Source: a virus
DNA: 24,124 nt
IMG/VR virus record: IMGVR_UViG_3300022540_000077
Coordinates: 1 to 24,124 of that record
Strand: one strand, 5' to 3'
Shown here: in pieces, positions 1 to 7,735 of the stretch
How the letters are laid out: each line of letters opens with the position of its first letter
Position numbering within the stretch: position 1 is the stretch's first letter
The notes under the pieces: model-generated
Databases searched by the model: none
What the model saw: the letters and a program-made list of their open reading frames with translations, nothing else
Told to the model about the DNA's origin: nothing
Position numbers and translations under genes: made by a program

Positions 1-115
1 TCACAGGATAAACAAGTTCAGGCGGCAACGGTAGTTTGGCCTGTGTAGGAATAGAGCTACAAGCATTAATCCAAAAACTTGTCACGATTAGTAGAATTAT
101 CGTTTTTAATTTCAT
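1..115 (-). CDS. Rz1-like outer-membrane spanin lipoprotein (3' end beyond window)
   Basis: This is a partial gene with 38 visible codons that starts inside the Rz-like gene in another frame. The ATG at 115-113 follows a strong GGAGG ribosome binding site at 6 bases spacing. The N-terminus is a short basic, hydrophobic signal (MKLKTIILLIVTSFW) ending in the lipobox-like INAC, so Cys19 is the predicted lipidated residue. After it come a serine/threonine linker and a proline-rich stretch (LPLPPELVYP). Rz1-type o-spanins are short outer-membrane lipoproteins rich in proline that pair with an inner-membrane Rz protein to disrupt the outer membrane at the end of lysis. The embedded overlap and the position last in the lysis cassette fit this. 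The lipobox -2 residue is Asn, which is not ideal. The stop codon lies at or beyond base 1. Confidence 0.85.
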   Translation of the reverse strand, partial: MKLKTIILLIVTSFWINACSSIPTQAKLPLPPELVYPV

Positions 116-296
116 TTTCAGCCTCCAATCCTTCAATCATTGCGTCTGTAGCTTTATTCTCAACCTCTCTAGCAGCCTTCTCGCCGTCTAACTGCGCTCC
201 CTTGTAGTTTGCGCGCTCTCGGTAGAATAATGCCGCAAAAACGGCCGCTAGTACGCCTAATAGGGCCAATCCGTATGCTTTAAGCTTGCTTATCAT
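66..296 (-). CDS. Rz-like inner-membrane spanin
   Basis: The product has 76 residues from the ATG at 296-294. A longer GTG start at 344 exists, but its extra 16 residues would lie over the upstream gene and the ATG has a GGA motif about 7 bases before it. One N-terminal membrane segment (LALLGVLAAVFAALFY, about residues 8-23) is followed by a charged, probably helical periplasmic part rich in Glu, Lys and Ala. That is the usual i-spanin plan: a type II membrane anchor with a coiled-coil ectodomain. It is shorter than lambda Rz. The Rz1-like gene lies embedded across its 3' end, the classic Rz/Rz1 arrangement. It overlaps the preceding small membrane protein gene by 17 bases, which suggests translational coupling. 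Confidence 0.75.
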   Translation of the reverse strand: MISKLKAYGLALLGVLAAVFAALFYRERANYKGAQLDGEKAAREVENKATDAMIEGLEAENEIKNDNSTNRDKFLD

Positions 297-453
297 CACG
301 TATTCCAAGGATACCAAGTCCAAGTCCCATAACAGCCATTCCACCCGTTACGTCCTTCTGTTCAATAACAACGTATAAACCTAACCCCATCATAAATACG
401 CCCGCAATCATCCCTTTAGATTTTACTGCTTTATTCATTGGCATTTTAATCAT
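280..453 (-). CDS. Small membrane protein in lysis cassette (possible second holin or antiholin)
   Basis: This is a 57-residue ORF. Its ATG (453-451) overlaps the stop of the holin-like gene and its TAA is at 282-280. The N-terminus is basic (MIKMPMNKAVKSKG). Two short hydrophobic segments follow: GMIAGVFMMGLGLYVVIE (about 14-31) and a glycine/methionine-rich GGMAVMGLGLGILGI (about 37-51), separated by a charged turn EQKDVT. The C-terminus IRDDKQA is polar. A hairpin membrane protein between holin and spanin genes suggests a second holin or an antiholin, but I do not recognise the family. It overlaps its neighbours on both sides (8 bases with the holin-like gene, 17 with Rz), so its translation is probably coupled to theirs. 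The function is inferred from position and topology only. Confidence 0.6.
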   Translation of the reverse strand: MIKMPMNKAVKSKGMIAGVFMMGLGLYVVIEQKDVTGGMAVMGLGLGILGIRDDKQA

Positions 454-655
454 TATCTAACTCCTTTTTCTTTATTTTATTTGAAAGCTGCATATCTATA
501 ATTCGATATACCCCCCATATTATAGCCAATATTAGAGCAAAGAAATTCAAAACTGGCGTTAAGACTTCAATCAGCGAGAGAAGTATGGATGCCCCTGCCG
601 CCGCATCAACCCCATGCTTAACCACGGGTACAACGTGATGTAATTCCTCTTTCAT
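446..655 (-). CDS. Holin-like membrane protein
   Basis: This 69-residue protein has a polar N-terminus (MKEELHHVVPVVKHG). A long hydrophobic block at about 17-53 can form two membrane helices (VDAAAGASILLSLIEVL and PVLNFFALILAIIWGVY), and a highly charged tail (QLSNKIKKKELDND) follows. Size, two membrane segments and a charged C-terminus are typical of small phage holins, which accumulate in the inner membrane and open it at a set time. It follows the M15 peptidase with an ATGA overlap (its ATG at 655-653 overlaps the peptidase stop at 654-652). The exact holin class is not determined. The assignment rests on topology and lysis-cassette position. Confidence 0.7.
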   Translation of the reverse strand: MKEELHHVVPVVKHGVDAAAGASILLSLIEVLTPVLNFFALILAIIWGVYRIIDMQLSNKIKKKELDND

Positions 656-1116
656 ATTAATCCCTTCTTATATATAGTTTTACCATTTTCTTTTAATGCG
701 GTTAATTCTTCATATCGAGGGAATCCAGTACATAATCCAACATGCACCCATCGACCGAATTCGTGGATAACCTGATCAAAACCATCATCTGCCATATTAT
801 CACGTATAAATTCCGCTAATTCTAGCGGGGTTAAATCTGGACAAGTAATATCTGCAGCAAGACCTTTCATGTGCGCCGAAGTTTTGGAGCCGCCAATAAT
901 CAGGTTTAATTCTTCACAGCGAAATCCGGAGCTAACAATAATAATAGCCCGCTTATCAACAAGCATGCGTATTCTCATGCGTAATGATTCAAGAAACCAA
1001 GCTAATCTAACAAGATTACTTAATTGAGTTTCATCTGGTGAATTATCAATCTCATTCCTTGTTGCTTTCTGAGAGCGAGTTAATTCTTCTAATGAAAAAT
1101 GTGGAGGAAATTTCAT
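652..1116 (-). CDS. M15-family peptidase, probable endolysin
   Basis: This 154-residue protein is of the peptidase M15 (VanY/M15_3) type. The zinc site is visible: SSGFR at 62-66, then SAHMKGLAADI with His82 and Asp89, then WVHVGL with His125. Family members cleave the peptide cross-links of peptidoglycan (D-Ala-D-Ala or L-Ala-D-Glu type bonds); the bond cut here cannot be told from sequence. It has no signal peptide, so release through the adjacent holin is expected. Position directly before a holin supports endolysin rather than a tail-borne hydrolase. The ATG at 1116-1114 has AAGGG six bases upstream. Family assignment is firm, lysis role likely. Confidence 0.9.
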   Translation of the reverse strand: MKFPPHFSLEELTRSQKATRNEIDNSPDETQLSNLVRLAWFLESLRMRIRMLVDKRAIIIVSSGFRCEELNLIIGGSKTSAHMKGLAADITCPDLTPLELAEFIRDNMADDGFDQVIHEFGRWVHVGLCTGFPRYEELTALKENGKTIYKKGLI

Positions 1117-1157
1117 GCTTCACCCTTAATGAGTAATTGTTTTAGTTTATTAATCAT
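1113..1157 (-). CDS. Possible 14-codon leader ORF upstream of the endolysin
   Basis: A 14-codon reading frame (MINKLKQLLIKGEA) lies in the 95-base gap before the M15 peptidase. A GAAGG motif is about 7 bases before its ATG, and its TGA overlaps the peptidase ATG as ATGA. This geometry would suit translational coupling or a leader peptide. It is too short to be judged by composition, so it may be chance. The rest of the gap (1158-1211) shows only a weak TGAAT/ATTCA hairpin and no convincing promoter. Confidence 0.25.
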   Translation of the reverse strand: MINKLKQLLIKGEA

Positions 1158-1211
1158 AAGCAACCTTCGTCTGAACGTGCAATGAGATATTAAAATATAT
1201 GAATAATTCAA

Positions 1212-1463
1212 TCATAATGCTTGTGCTGCTGCTTTCTCAGAAATACGAGCCGCCTTTACTTCTGCCGTCCATATTCGTGGTGCAATTGCTTTAATGCGGG
1301 GAGATTCATTTGTTATATCATCATCCACATCAATCACCTTGGTATGAGGCCTGCTTTCGCTTATCTTTACGCCGTCTTTTTCAATAACAATATAATCTTT
1401 AACCTGTATTAATCCGCCTCTGCTGATAAATAGTTCTTGTTCTGTTTTTTCTGTGAGTGCCAT
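1212..1463 (-). CDS. Conserved-type small phage protein downstream of tail fibre
   Basis: This is an 83-residue soluble acidic protein. Its sequence includes IQVKDYIVIEKDGVKISESRP (21 to about 41), the acidic DVDDDI, and a C-terminal PRIKAIAPRIWTAEVKAA segment. From general knowledge, small proteins of this pattern (a 'viv-kdG..is...R' core and a 'v..i....Wt.ev..ay' tail) often sit near tail fibre genes in siphoviruses, but their function is not established. It starts 10 bases after the tail-fibre stop. No membrane segment, signal or catalytic motif is visible. A structural or fibre-assembly role is possible and unproven. Confidence 0.6.
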   Translation of the reverse strand: MALTEKTEQELFISRGGLIQVKDYIVIEKDGVKISESRPHTKVIDVDDDITNESPRIKAIAPRIWTAEVKAARISEKAAAQAL

Positions 1464-1473
1464 GATATTTTTC

Positions 1474-2367
1474 CTATATGTAATAAGTAACTGTAAACAT
1501 TATAGAGCCATCTGCCGACCACTCGGTAGAAGTCATAGGAAAGTTTCCAGTAGCAACATCCCACAGTCTTAGAAAAATTGAAGTTCCTGCTCCCCCCATA
1601 TACCCTCCCACATTCTGCCCTGCGACTATATTAAGTCCTGTTCCATATCCAACAGATATAGATGCATTACTACCATTTGTAAATGGTGCGCCTAATACCC
1701 TTATATCACCACTAACCAATCCTAAACTAGAAGTAGATAAGTAAGCGGTAAGTGTTACCTGATTTCCAATCTTTACGTATTTACCGATTTGAATATTCAT
1801 AGCGGCGTTATTAGTTCCGTCACTTAAAACAGGAGTCCACGTGCCTTCCTCATAATCGTCTAACGTATTGGCTGCGGTGATAGCGTCACCATTAAATACA
1901 ATGCCTTCACCGGCTGCGAATTGGGCTGTGCCCACAAACTGTACATCTTCATTAGAATCTATTGTTATTGCATTAGAGGTAGCGTTGTCATCTATCCCTG
2001 TTGACAAAAATGATGTAAGCGGATTGGCGAAAGTTACATTTTCGCTAGAATCAATCGTAATAGCGGTAGTAGTGGCATTATCTTGAATTCCAAAACCAAG
2101 GCTATAAATAGATACATCTTCTAGCCATGTTATGTCGCTACCATTTACGATTTTAATATCATAAGTGCCATTATTGGCCTTAAAGAAAAAAGCTCCTTTA
2201 GAATCATAATTATCATCGGCATTTGTAAATGGATTATTATATGTTGCGATTTCATCATCTTTATAAAGCGTTGCAGGCGTACCTGTATTTGCAAGAAATA
2301 CCGTAACCGTTGCCGTTGTGATGATATTGCCTTGTTTATCTTGAGCTGTATTATGATATTTTTGCAT
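1474..2367 (-). CDS. Tail fibre protein
   Basis: This 297-residue protein is built like a phage tail fibre. The N-terminal part (about 1-90) has a beta-rich start typical of fibre attachment domains, with VTVFLANTGTPATLYKDD near 21-38. Two copies of a 31-residue unit follow, beginning GIQDNATTTAITIDSSENV at 93 and GIDDNATSNAITIDSNEDV at 124; this repeat suits a trimeric beta-helical shaft. The C-terminal domain starts with YEEGTWTPVLSD (172-183), a motif common at the start of receptor-binding or knob domains of tail fibres, and ends in a beta-rich region. It probably makes host contact. It is the last long structural gene before lysis. A chaperone was not identified. Confidence 0.8.
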   Translation of the reverse strand: MQKYHNTAQDKQGNIITTATVTVFLANTGTPATLYKDDEIATYNNPFTNADDNYDSKGAFFFKANNGTYDIKIVNGSDITWLEDVSIYSLGFGIQDNATTTAITIDSSENVTFANPLTSFLSTGIDDNATSNAITIDSNEDVQFVGTAQFAAGEGIVFNGDAITAANTLDDYEEGTWTPVLSDGTNNAAMNIQIGKYVKIGNQVTLTAYLSTSSLGLVSGDIRVLGAPFTNGSNASISVGYGTGLNIVAGQNVGGYMGGAGTSIFLRLWDVATGNFPMTSTEWSADGSIMFTVTYYI

Positions 2368-2380
2368 TTTTACCTACTTA

Positions 2381-2953
2381 TTAAATGAAATAATACTGCA
2401 CCGCTGCGATGTCATATCCAGGACTAACACTACTGACTGGTCTAAGCTCCACTTTGTCCATATTGTGCCAACCTGATTTTGCGCTGACATCTATAGCGTG
2501 AAATCCAGACCATTTCCACCCGGTTAAACTTGTGGTTGTAATAGTGTCAGATAAGGTGCCGTCTATTGTAATGCGGGAATCTATATTTTGTGTTGCCCCA
2601 CTTGCAAAATAAAGTATTCTAATATATGCGTTAGAAGCGTTACTGTTTATATATAGCTCAGGTACTGACAGTTCGCTGACAGTAACATCCGTCCACCCAT
2701 TTATAGACCCAGTAACAATTATATTTTTTAAGGTGCTAATAAGATAGCTATTAGTTATATCTATCAAATCAGAATAATCCAGCTTATCGCTTGTTACTAC
2801 TGAGCTTGCAAGTGCAGCGGAAACAATAGAAGGAGCGCCAGCAGCACCTTCAGTAATTGCTATAGGATTATTTCTTAATTTTCCGAAAAGCGTAGTTGTT
2901 CCAGGTGATTCTGGGTCAATTTCTGAATCTGCAATTGTCGAATAAGCTGTCAT
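2381..2953 (-). CDS. Tail appendage / fibre-associated protein
   Basis: This 190-residue protein starts with MTAYSTIADSEIDPESPG, then a LFGKLRNNPIAITEGAAGAP segment (about 23-42). The 'seid..sp.t..l...l.dNp.ai.eG..gap' pattern is one I associate with N-terminal domains of tail-tip or fibre-linked proteins in siphoviruses. The remainder is beta-rich, with many Ser/Thr/Ile/Asp residues, and ends aromatic (VQYYFI). No enzyme motif is visible. It overlaps the next upstream gene by one base (TAATG) and precedes the tail fibre gene, so it is probably a fibre base or second receptor-binding component. That function is inferred. Confidence 0.6.
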   Translation of the reverse strand: MTAYSTIADSEIDPESPGTTTLFGKLRNNPIAITEGAAGAPSIVSAALASSVVTSDKLDYSDLIDITNSYLISTLKNIIVTGSINGWTDVTVSELSVPELYINSNASNAYIRILYFASGATQNIDSRITIDGTLSDTITTTSLTGWKWSGFHAIDVSAKSGWHNMDKVELRPVSSVSPGYDIAAVQYYFI

Positions 2954-3171
2954 TAGTCACTCGCTATTTTCATTAATTTACGTGTTATTGGTCTACCACA
3001 AAGCACTTGGAAATCATCGGCTTCATTGCCTTTTATCGGCTCATCATTAACGGTAGCCTTCATTAAGCCTTGATAATGTTCGCAATTCAAACAGTGTTTA
3101 ATCATTCTAAAATTAAAGCCTTTCTCTGGGCACTGTACTAAAATGTTATCTGTTAATTCTATTTCGCTCAT
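2953..3171 (-). CDS. Small cysteine-containing phage protein
   Basis: This 72-residue protein has five cysteines: CPEKG near 14, CLNCEHY near 27-30, and VLCGRP near 58. CxxC together with the flanking cysteines suggests a small metal-binding fold, though the spacing matches no named zinc finger I can assign. It lies between the large tail hub-like gene and the fibre genes and is translationally coupled to the latter by TAATG. Similar small Cys proteins are common at this place in siphovirus tail clusters, without known function. It could be an assembly factor or a minor tail component. Confidence 0.6.
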   Translation of the reverse strand: MSEIELTDNILVQCPEKGFNFRMIKHCLNCEHYQGLMKATVNDEPIKGNEADDFQVLCGRPITRKLMKIASD

Positions 3172-3179
3172 AATTTTAC

Positions 3180-4922
3180 CTAAATTATTTTATGCCCTTC
3201 TGATCCATCAGCAAATAAGCCGGTAGATAATGAAATAAACCCATAAGCATCTTTTTGCGCTTCTGTTGCGCTCGAATAATCCGGAGTCGAATCTGGCGCA
3301 ATAAAAAAGTATCGCCCTACAAATGAAGATGTTAATGCTTTCACTGTGAAATTCTCTCCTGCGTCTTTACCTTCATTTATCTCTAAAACTTGAAACTTTC
3401 TCTTTTCGTTTGCGCCGCTAAAATCTTGAAATTGCCATGAGTCCAATTCTACGCGACCCGCCATTGTTAGTTTACCATGATCTTTCTGGTCTAGCTTAAA
3501 AGTTACAGTTTCCGGCGTGTCTGAGAATCGCGCCAATTGTCTGCCCGATAATTGCGCCGCATTTCCTTGAGCAATAAACCATCGGCTTAGAATCGTTTTG
3601 ACTGAATTACCATTATATCTATCAGATCCAGCTCGACTTGCATCTGCTGATATTTGCCATGTTGCAAATTGTTCTATGTCATTTTTCTCGCTGTAATCAA
3701 TTTTATTATAACCAACTCTAATTTCTGTGAATCGATCTTTTGATTTGCGCTCTATTTTAAGACTATCTTGAATAATGTCATAGCCTTCTGTTAGCGTGTT
3801 TATTGTTACCCCTGATGGTTCTGGACTTAATGCTTTAATATCCACTTGTTGATCAACTGCATTCCACCATATATCAAACATAAATACTTCTGACCATTCG
3901 CCAATCACTTTTTCTATGCTTTCAGGCTTCATTAATATTCCATAAACAGTTGCACTGCTTAACCATAGATCACGCTCAGCTTCCCAGTCTGTTGTTGGTA
4001 TATAAGAAGACGGTAATCCTGCACCGGTTGTTAAAATTCTATCCAATGCGACAACGATATTTTCATTAAATACCTCGCATATTTGAACGGTATCGCCTGC
4101 CTTGTGATCCTTATCCTCCGTTCCCCATTGTTTGCGAACAAGAGTTAATGTATCTCCTGATCGTGTAAAAGTCATTGCCTCTTTACCGATGGATAATGTA
4201 CCGCTTGCGGGATAATCGCTATCCCCTATTCCAGAAGGTGTAAGTGTGGCAGATGTTACCCCCGCCGCGAGATCGGACAATAATGAGCCTTCACTTAAAA
4301 CAGGATATTGCGCTTTTCTATCATAAGTCCTAACAAGTACATCTTTTGCCGTGATTGTAACGCTTTTGTCTTTCACGCCATCAATATCAATAATGTCGTA
4401 TTCTTGATATTCAAAATCAGAGGTCGAGAATCCATCGGGGCTTATATAGCCATAACCGATTTTTATTGTGCGGCCTTCATAATAAGGATTGCGGGTTAAG
4501 AATTTACCCCAAAAAGTGCCTTGTTCAACTGCGTTATATGTTCTCTCGTCAACATAAGGATCAATATTGCGATCAGAATGCGGAAAATCAGCTAATTTAA
4601 TTCTGGCAACTGCTCTTTTGCCTAATCCTGATCCTGCTGTTGTTGAAGTTGCTGCTTTTTGTATATTGCCCATAATTACGGGAAACATATTCACGCCTTT
4701 CGGCAAAGACGATCGAGACTGGCAAAATACGTATTCTTTTGTTGTTTTGTCATAATTCGTAGTATCGTTGCAAGTTGCACGAGTGTTATAACATTTTGCA
4801 TCACCTGTTTCGGTTGCAGTACAAGCACCCACACCCGCCGTCAAAGCACAATAATCCATGATTAAAGTGCTTGTTATTAAAGGTTCTCCGCCTAATCGTG
4901 CTTTTTCAATATCATAACTCAT
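3180..4922 (-). CDS. Large tail-tip (hub-type) protein
   Basis: This 580-residue protein follows the distal-tail-like gene with an ATGA overlap and sits where siphoviruses encode tail hub or tip proteins. The N-terminal 70 residues hold a cysteine cluster (DYCALTAGVGAC, KCYNTRATC, EYVFC) that I associate with a family of tail proteins in marine and proteobacterial phages. Further on, beta-rich segments typical of hub domains appear (YQEYDIIDIDGVKDKSVTI near 170-190), then a Gly-rich Ig-like insertion with LSIGKEAMTFTR near 245-256, and a C-terminal region ending ATEAQKDAYGFISLSTG. No peptidoglycan hydrolase motif is seen. The family is not named with certainty; the structural role is well supported by context. 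Confidence 0.7.
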   Translation of the reverse strand: MSYDIEKARLGGEPLITSTLIMDYCALTAGVGACTATETGDAKCYNTRATCNDTTNYDKTTKEYVFCQSRSSLPKGVNMFPVIMGNIQKAATSTTAGSGLGKRAVARIKLADFPHSDRNIDPYVDERTYNAVEQGTFWGKFLTRNPYYEGRTIKIGYGYISPDGFSTSDFEYQEYDIIDIDGVKDKSVTITAKDVLVRTYDRKAQYPVLSEGSLLSDLAAGVTSATLTPSGIGDSDYPASGTLSIGKEAMTFTRSGDTLTLVRKQWGTEDKDHKAGDTVQICEVFNENIVVALDRILTTGAGLPSSYIPTTDWEAERDLWLSSATVYGILMKPESIEKVIGEWSEVFMFDIWWNAVDQQVDIKALSPEPSGVTINTLTEGYDIIQDSLKIERKSKDRFTEIRVGYNKIDYSEKNDIEQFATWQISADASRAGSDRYNGNSVKTILSRWFIAQGNAAQLSGRQLARFSDTPETVTFKLDQKDHGKLTMAGRVELDSWQFQDFSGANEKRKFQVLEINEGKDAGENFTVKALTSSFVGRYFFIAPDSTPDYSSATEAQKDAYGFISLSTGLFADGSEGHKII

Positions 4923-5713
4923 GGTGTACCCTCAAAACTGAGTGATACTTTCATAAGAAGAGGAGTCGAATACGTAGGATTTGGGATTTTTTTTGTGACC
5001 CACCCTAAAACAGCCTCAGATGAGTAATTCACATCATCCCACGCAAACACAAAAACTTTTGGAGTTTGTGCGTGATTAATAAATGGGATCCAATCGCTAC
5101 GCACCCATGCAGGATCCAGGTTGCTTAAAGTAAGACCCCCTTCAATACCTTCTGATATTTTGCGACCTCCGATAAACGCACCACCCTCGGAAAGCGATGT
5201 TTTTGTCTTAACTATCGGCACTAAAGAAGCTGGAGCAAAACCCACATCCATTCCTTTGGTTAGATCCAAAGCCATGCCAATTTGAACGCCTGCAATGGCT
5301 GCAACAATCAAAGGATTATTCACTAATAATCGCCAATCAGCCGCGTTTATATCACCCCATGATATAAATAAAGTATTATTATCAGATGGAGCAACAGCAG
5401 AATCCGCATCGTTCCACGTGGAACCACCATCAGTTGAATATTGAGGCTTTATACTTGAACCAAAGCCTGCTAAATCATGCCCCCATATTGCCATATAATT
5501 AGCTGTTTGAGCCGTTCCAAAAGATGCTCTCAGCCAGCTCTCGCCTGTTGCGATAGGTTTCCACCAGCTATACCCAAAACCATCATAAGCATTTTCCTTA
5601 TCAAAATCAGCGGCCTCTGATGAAGCTGTTACAGTCACGCCCGAAGTCGTAAATAGATTTTTATAACCTATTTTGCCATTTCCCGGTATTGCTGTGTCAA
5701 TTATTACTGGCAT
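4919..5713 (-). CDS. Distal-tail-like protein with discoidin-type fold
   Basis: This 264-residue protein has a pattern resembling F5/8 type C (discoidin) domains in its N-terminal half: VTASSEAADFDKENAYDG (about 28-45), WWKP, SWLRASFG near 60-67, and ANYMAIWGHDL near 72-82, where accessible beta-strands would bind sugars or pack on a tail tip. The C-terminal half is a second beta-rich domain. The gene lies directly after the tape measure (TAATG overlap), the usual site of the distal tail protein that joins tube and tip complex. A carbohydrate-binding role is inferred from the fold resemblance. Confidence is moderate for the fold and good for tail location. Confidence 0.65.
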   Translation of the reverse strand: MPVIIDTAIPGNGKIGYKNLFTTSGVTVTASSEAADFDKENAYDGFGYSWWKPIATGESWLRASFGTAQTANYMAIWGHDLAGFGSSIKPQYSTDGGSTWNDADSAVAPSDNNTLFISWGDINAADWRLLVNNPLIVAAIAGVQIGMALDLTKGMDVGFAPASLVPIVKTKTSLSEGGAFIGGRKISEGIEGGLTLSNLDPAWVRSDWIPFINHAQTPKVFVFAWDDVNYSSEAVLGWVTKKIPNPTYSTPLLMKVSLSFEGTP

Positions 5714-7734
5714 TATGAAAGCACCAATCGGCCAACGCCGCCCATATCTTCAATTGTTTCTGCTAAATTTTCAGCAAATTTCCTCATCCCTTCTGAGTTA
5801 GGGCCATCGCCTTCAACTGTTATTCTTAATTCTCTGACTGTTGGCTGCTCTGCTGCATCAGGTACAGCCGTAGCACCTGGAGGTAAGCCGCTTGCCACTG
5901 GAGCAGAAGGAGCAGTAGAGCCACCCCCGCCGCTGATTGCTGGGGCAGAAGCCCCACCACCGAACGTGGCCGACCTAATCGAGTTTATTTGATCGAGACC
6001 GGCTTTTAACATTAAACCAGCGGGGATTAAGCCAAACGGGTAGCCGCCACCGTTTTTATACGAACTCATAACAGCGGCAGGAAGATCAACAGCAGCCGAT
6101 GCCATAGCGGCAATCTTCTGAGCCTCAAACGCTGCCCTGTTTGTCTTAGCTGCATTTGCGAGCATTAGCGATCCGTGGCCTATTGCTAGCTTATACTCAC
6201 CAGCGTCCATAGCTTTACCAAAATCTAAAGCAGCTTGCTGTGAGCCAGACTGCATATTAAATAAGCGATCCCAATAATCTTGTTTTTGAGCCAGTTTCGC
6301 CGCGTCTGATTCTGCCATTTGAGCAAGCATTTCATCAGTATGCTCACTCATTCGTAAAAACTCATTATCTAATCTTAGCGATTCCGCTTCTTCGTCTTGC
6401 TGTTGAGTGCCTCCACCCAACCCATTTACTATTTCTTTTGTTTCTTTTGTTTCGCTTTTTATTTTTTCCAGTTCTTTTTGTTTATCTAAAGCACCATTGA
6501 TATTCCAGATCAAATTATATTCTTTTTCTAGTTTTGCGGCGTTTTTGTCTCTTGCTTCACCGATGGCTGTTACAGCGTCAAAATCAAGGCTTGCAAGAGC
6601 AACAAGCTGCGCGGCAGCTGCTCCAATCTTATTACCTAAATCTTTGAATGTTAATACGATTGTTTTTGCCGCCTTAGCCATGAAACCCATAAGATTTACA
6701 ATGCCACGCAACGCGGGATCAAATGTATCACCAAGCATCAAAGCAACACCTTCCCATGCAGAGCCCATGCGCTTAATATCACCGTCTAAGTTATTAGTAT
6801 TTATTGATGCTTGCTCTGTCGCTGTATTTGTTCCTGTTAGCTTTTTTGTTAGCTCTCCAATAGCATCGGCCTGACTTATTAATGCTGTGGCCGCTGTAGC
6901 GGATTCAAGACCAAATAACTTCATTTTTTCAGACGTTGTTAAGTTCGCATCTTTTAGATTCTTAAGCGCAGACTCAAGACCAACAATTTCGGGGTTAAAA
7001 TCATCCCTAGATTGTTTAGCTAGTTTTAATAAAACCCCTCTTAATCCTGTTCCGGCTTCTGCCCCTTTGATTGACACAGACGCGAGAGCTTGAATAGCTG
7101 CGTTTGTTTGCTCAAAAGACAGTCCGAGGCCGGACGCTACAGCACCCACATTCTTCATGGCTTCTGCTGTTTCATTTATTTCAGATGCACCAAACTTTGC
7201 TCCTGCCGCCAAGACATTAATAAATCTATTCGCTTGTGTTGCGTCTGCTTCAAATTGATTTAATGAGCTGCCTAATGCGTTTGCAGCTTGTGGCAAATCT
7301 AGTCCAGATGCTTCAGCTAAAGTTAAAACTTCACGCGTTACAGCCGCTAGAGCTTCTTTGCTTTCTAATAATTCTGGTTTTGCTGATGCGATCAACTTAA
7401 ATGCTATCGCAACTTGACTGGCTGAGAATGTTGTCGACTCTCCCATTTTTAAAGCTTGCTCTCTAAAGAATTTTAAGTCTTCACCTGTTGCTCCGGTAAT
7501 AGCAGACAGTTCACTCATTGATTTTGTGAATTCTCTGTGTGCTTGAATGGTAGACCATAAAGCGGCGGTAGCGGCGGCCATAGCCGCAACCATACCGACC
7601 TTAAATGCTGCTGACATCTTTCCTGTTGCTGTTTCGGTCTTTTTTGCTTGATCGCCTAGTTTGTTAAGCGATTTAGTGCCTTTATCGACTTGTCGACTAT
7701 CAACACTTAAACCAACCTGAACAATATCAACCAT
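5713..7734 (-). CDS. Tail tape measure protein
   Basis: This 673-residue protein sets tail length and is ejected with the DNA. Residues about 70-330 match the TP901/PhageMin_Tail core pattern: MSELSAITGATGEDLKFF, STTFSASQVAIAFKLIASA, LPQAANALGSSLNQF and AGTGLRGVLLKLAK. A hydrophobic segment (VGMVAAMAAATAALW) lies near 46-60. More hydrophobic alanine-rich helices follow in the middle, then a charged coiled-coil part near 395-470 and a Gly/Ala/Pro-rich low-complexity linker (near 590-625) before the conserved-looking tail. By the usual 0.15 nm per residue, the tail would be roughly 100 nm. It follows the tail chaperones by one base, as in most siphoviruses. Confidence 0.93.
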   Translation of the reverse strand: MVDIVQVGLSVDSRQVDKGTKSLNKLGDQAKKTETATGKMSAAFKVGMVAAMAAATAALWSTIQAHREFTKSMSELSAITGATGEDLKFFREQALKMGESTTFSASQVAIAFKLIASAKPELLESKEALAAVTREVLTLAEASGLDLPQAANALGSSLNQFEADATQANRFINVLAAGAKFGASEINETAEAMKNVGAVASGLGLSFEQTNAAIQALASVSIKGAEAGTGLRGVLLKLAKQSRDDFNPEIVGLESALKNLKDANLTTSEKMKLFGLESATAATALISQADAIGELTKKLTGTNTATEQASINTNNLDGDIKRMGSAWEGVALMLGDTFDPALRGIVNLMGFMAKAAKTIVLTFKDLGNKIGAAAAQLVALASLDFDAVTAIGEARDKNAAKLEKEYNLIWNINGALDKQKELEKIKSETKETKEIVNGLGGGTQQQDEEAESLRLDNEFLRMSEHTDEMLAQMAESDAAKLAQKQDYWDRLFNMQSGSQQAALDFGKAMDAGEYKLAIGHGSLMLANAAKTNRAAFEAQKIAAMASAAVDLPAAVMSSYKNGGGYPFGLIPAGLMLKAGLDQINSIRSATFGGGASAPAISGGGGSTAPSAPVASGLPPGATAVPDAAEQPTVRELRITVEGDGPNSEGMRKFAENLAETIEDMGGVGRLVLS

Positions 7735-7735
7735 T

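Noticed and set aside
297-344. Longer GTG start for the Rz-like protein
   Set aside because: It would put 16 mostly hydrophobic and acidic residues before the natural basic start and lie fully over the 57-residue gene; the ATG at 296 is more plausible.
1158-1211. Promoter or terminator in the gap before the endolysin
   Set aside because: Only a weak TTGAAT element and a short TGAAT/ATTCA hairpin are visible, with no properly spaced -10 and no clear T-run.
6407-7093. Long plus-strand ORFs opposite the tape measure gene
   Set aside because: They are antisense shadows of the tape measure reading frame, with serine/phenylalanine-rich translations and no supported ribosome sites.
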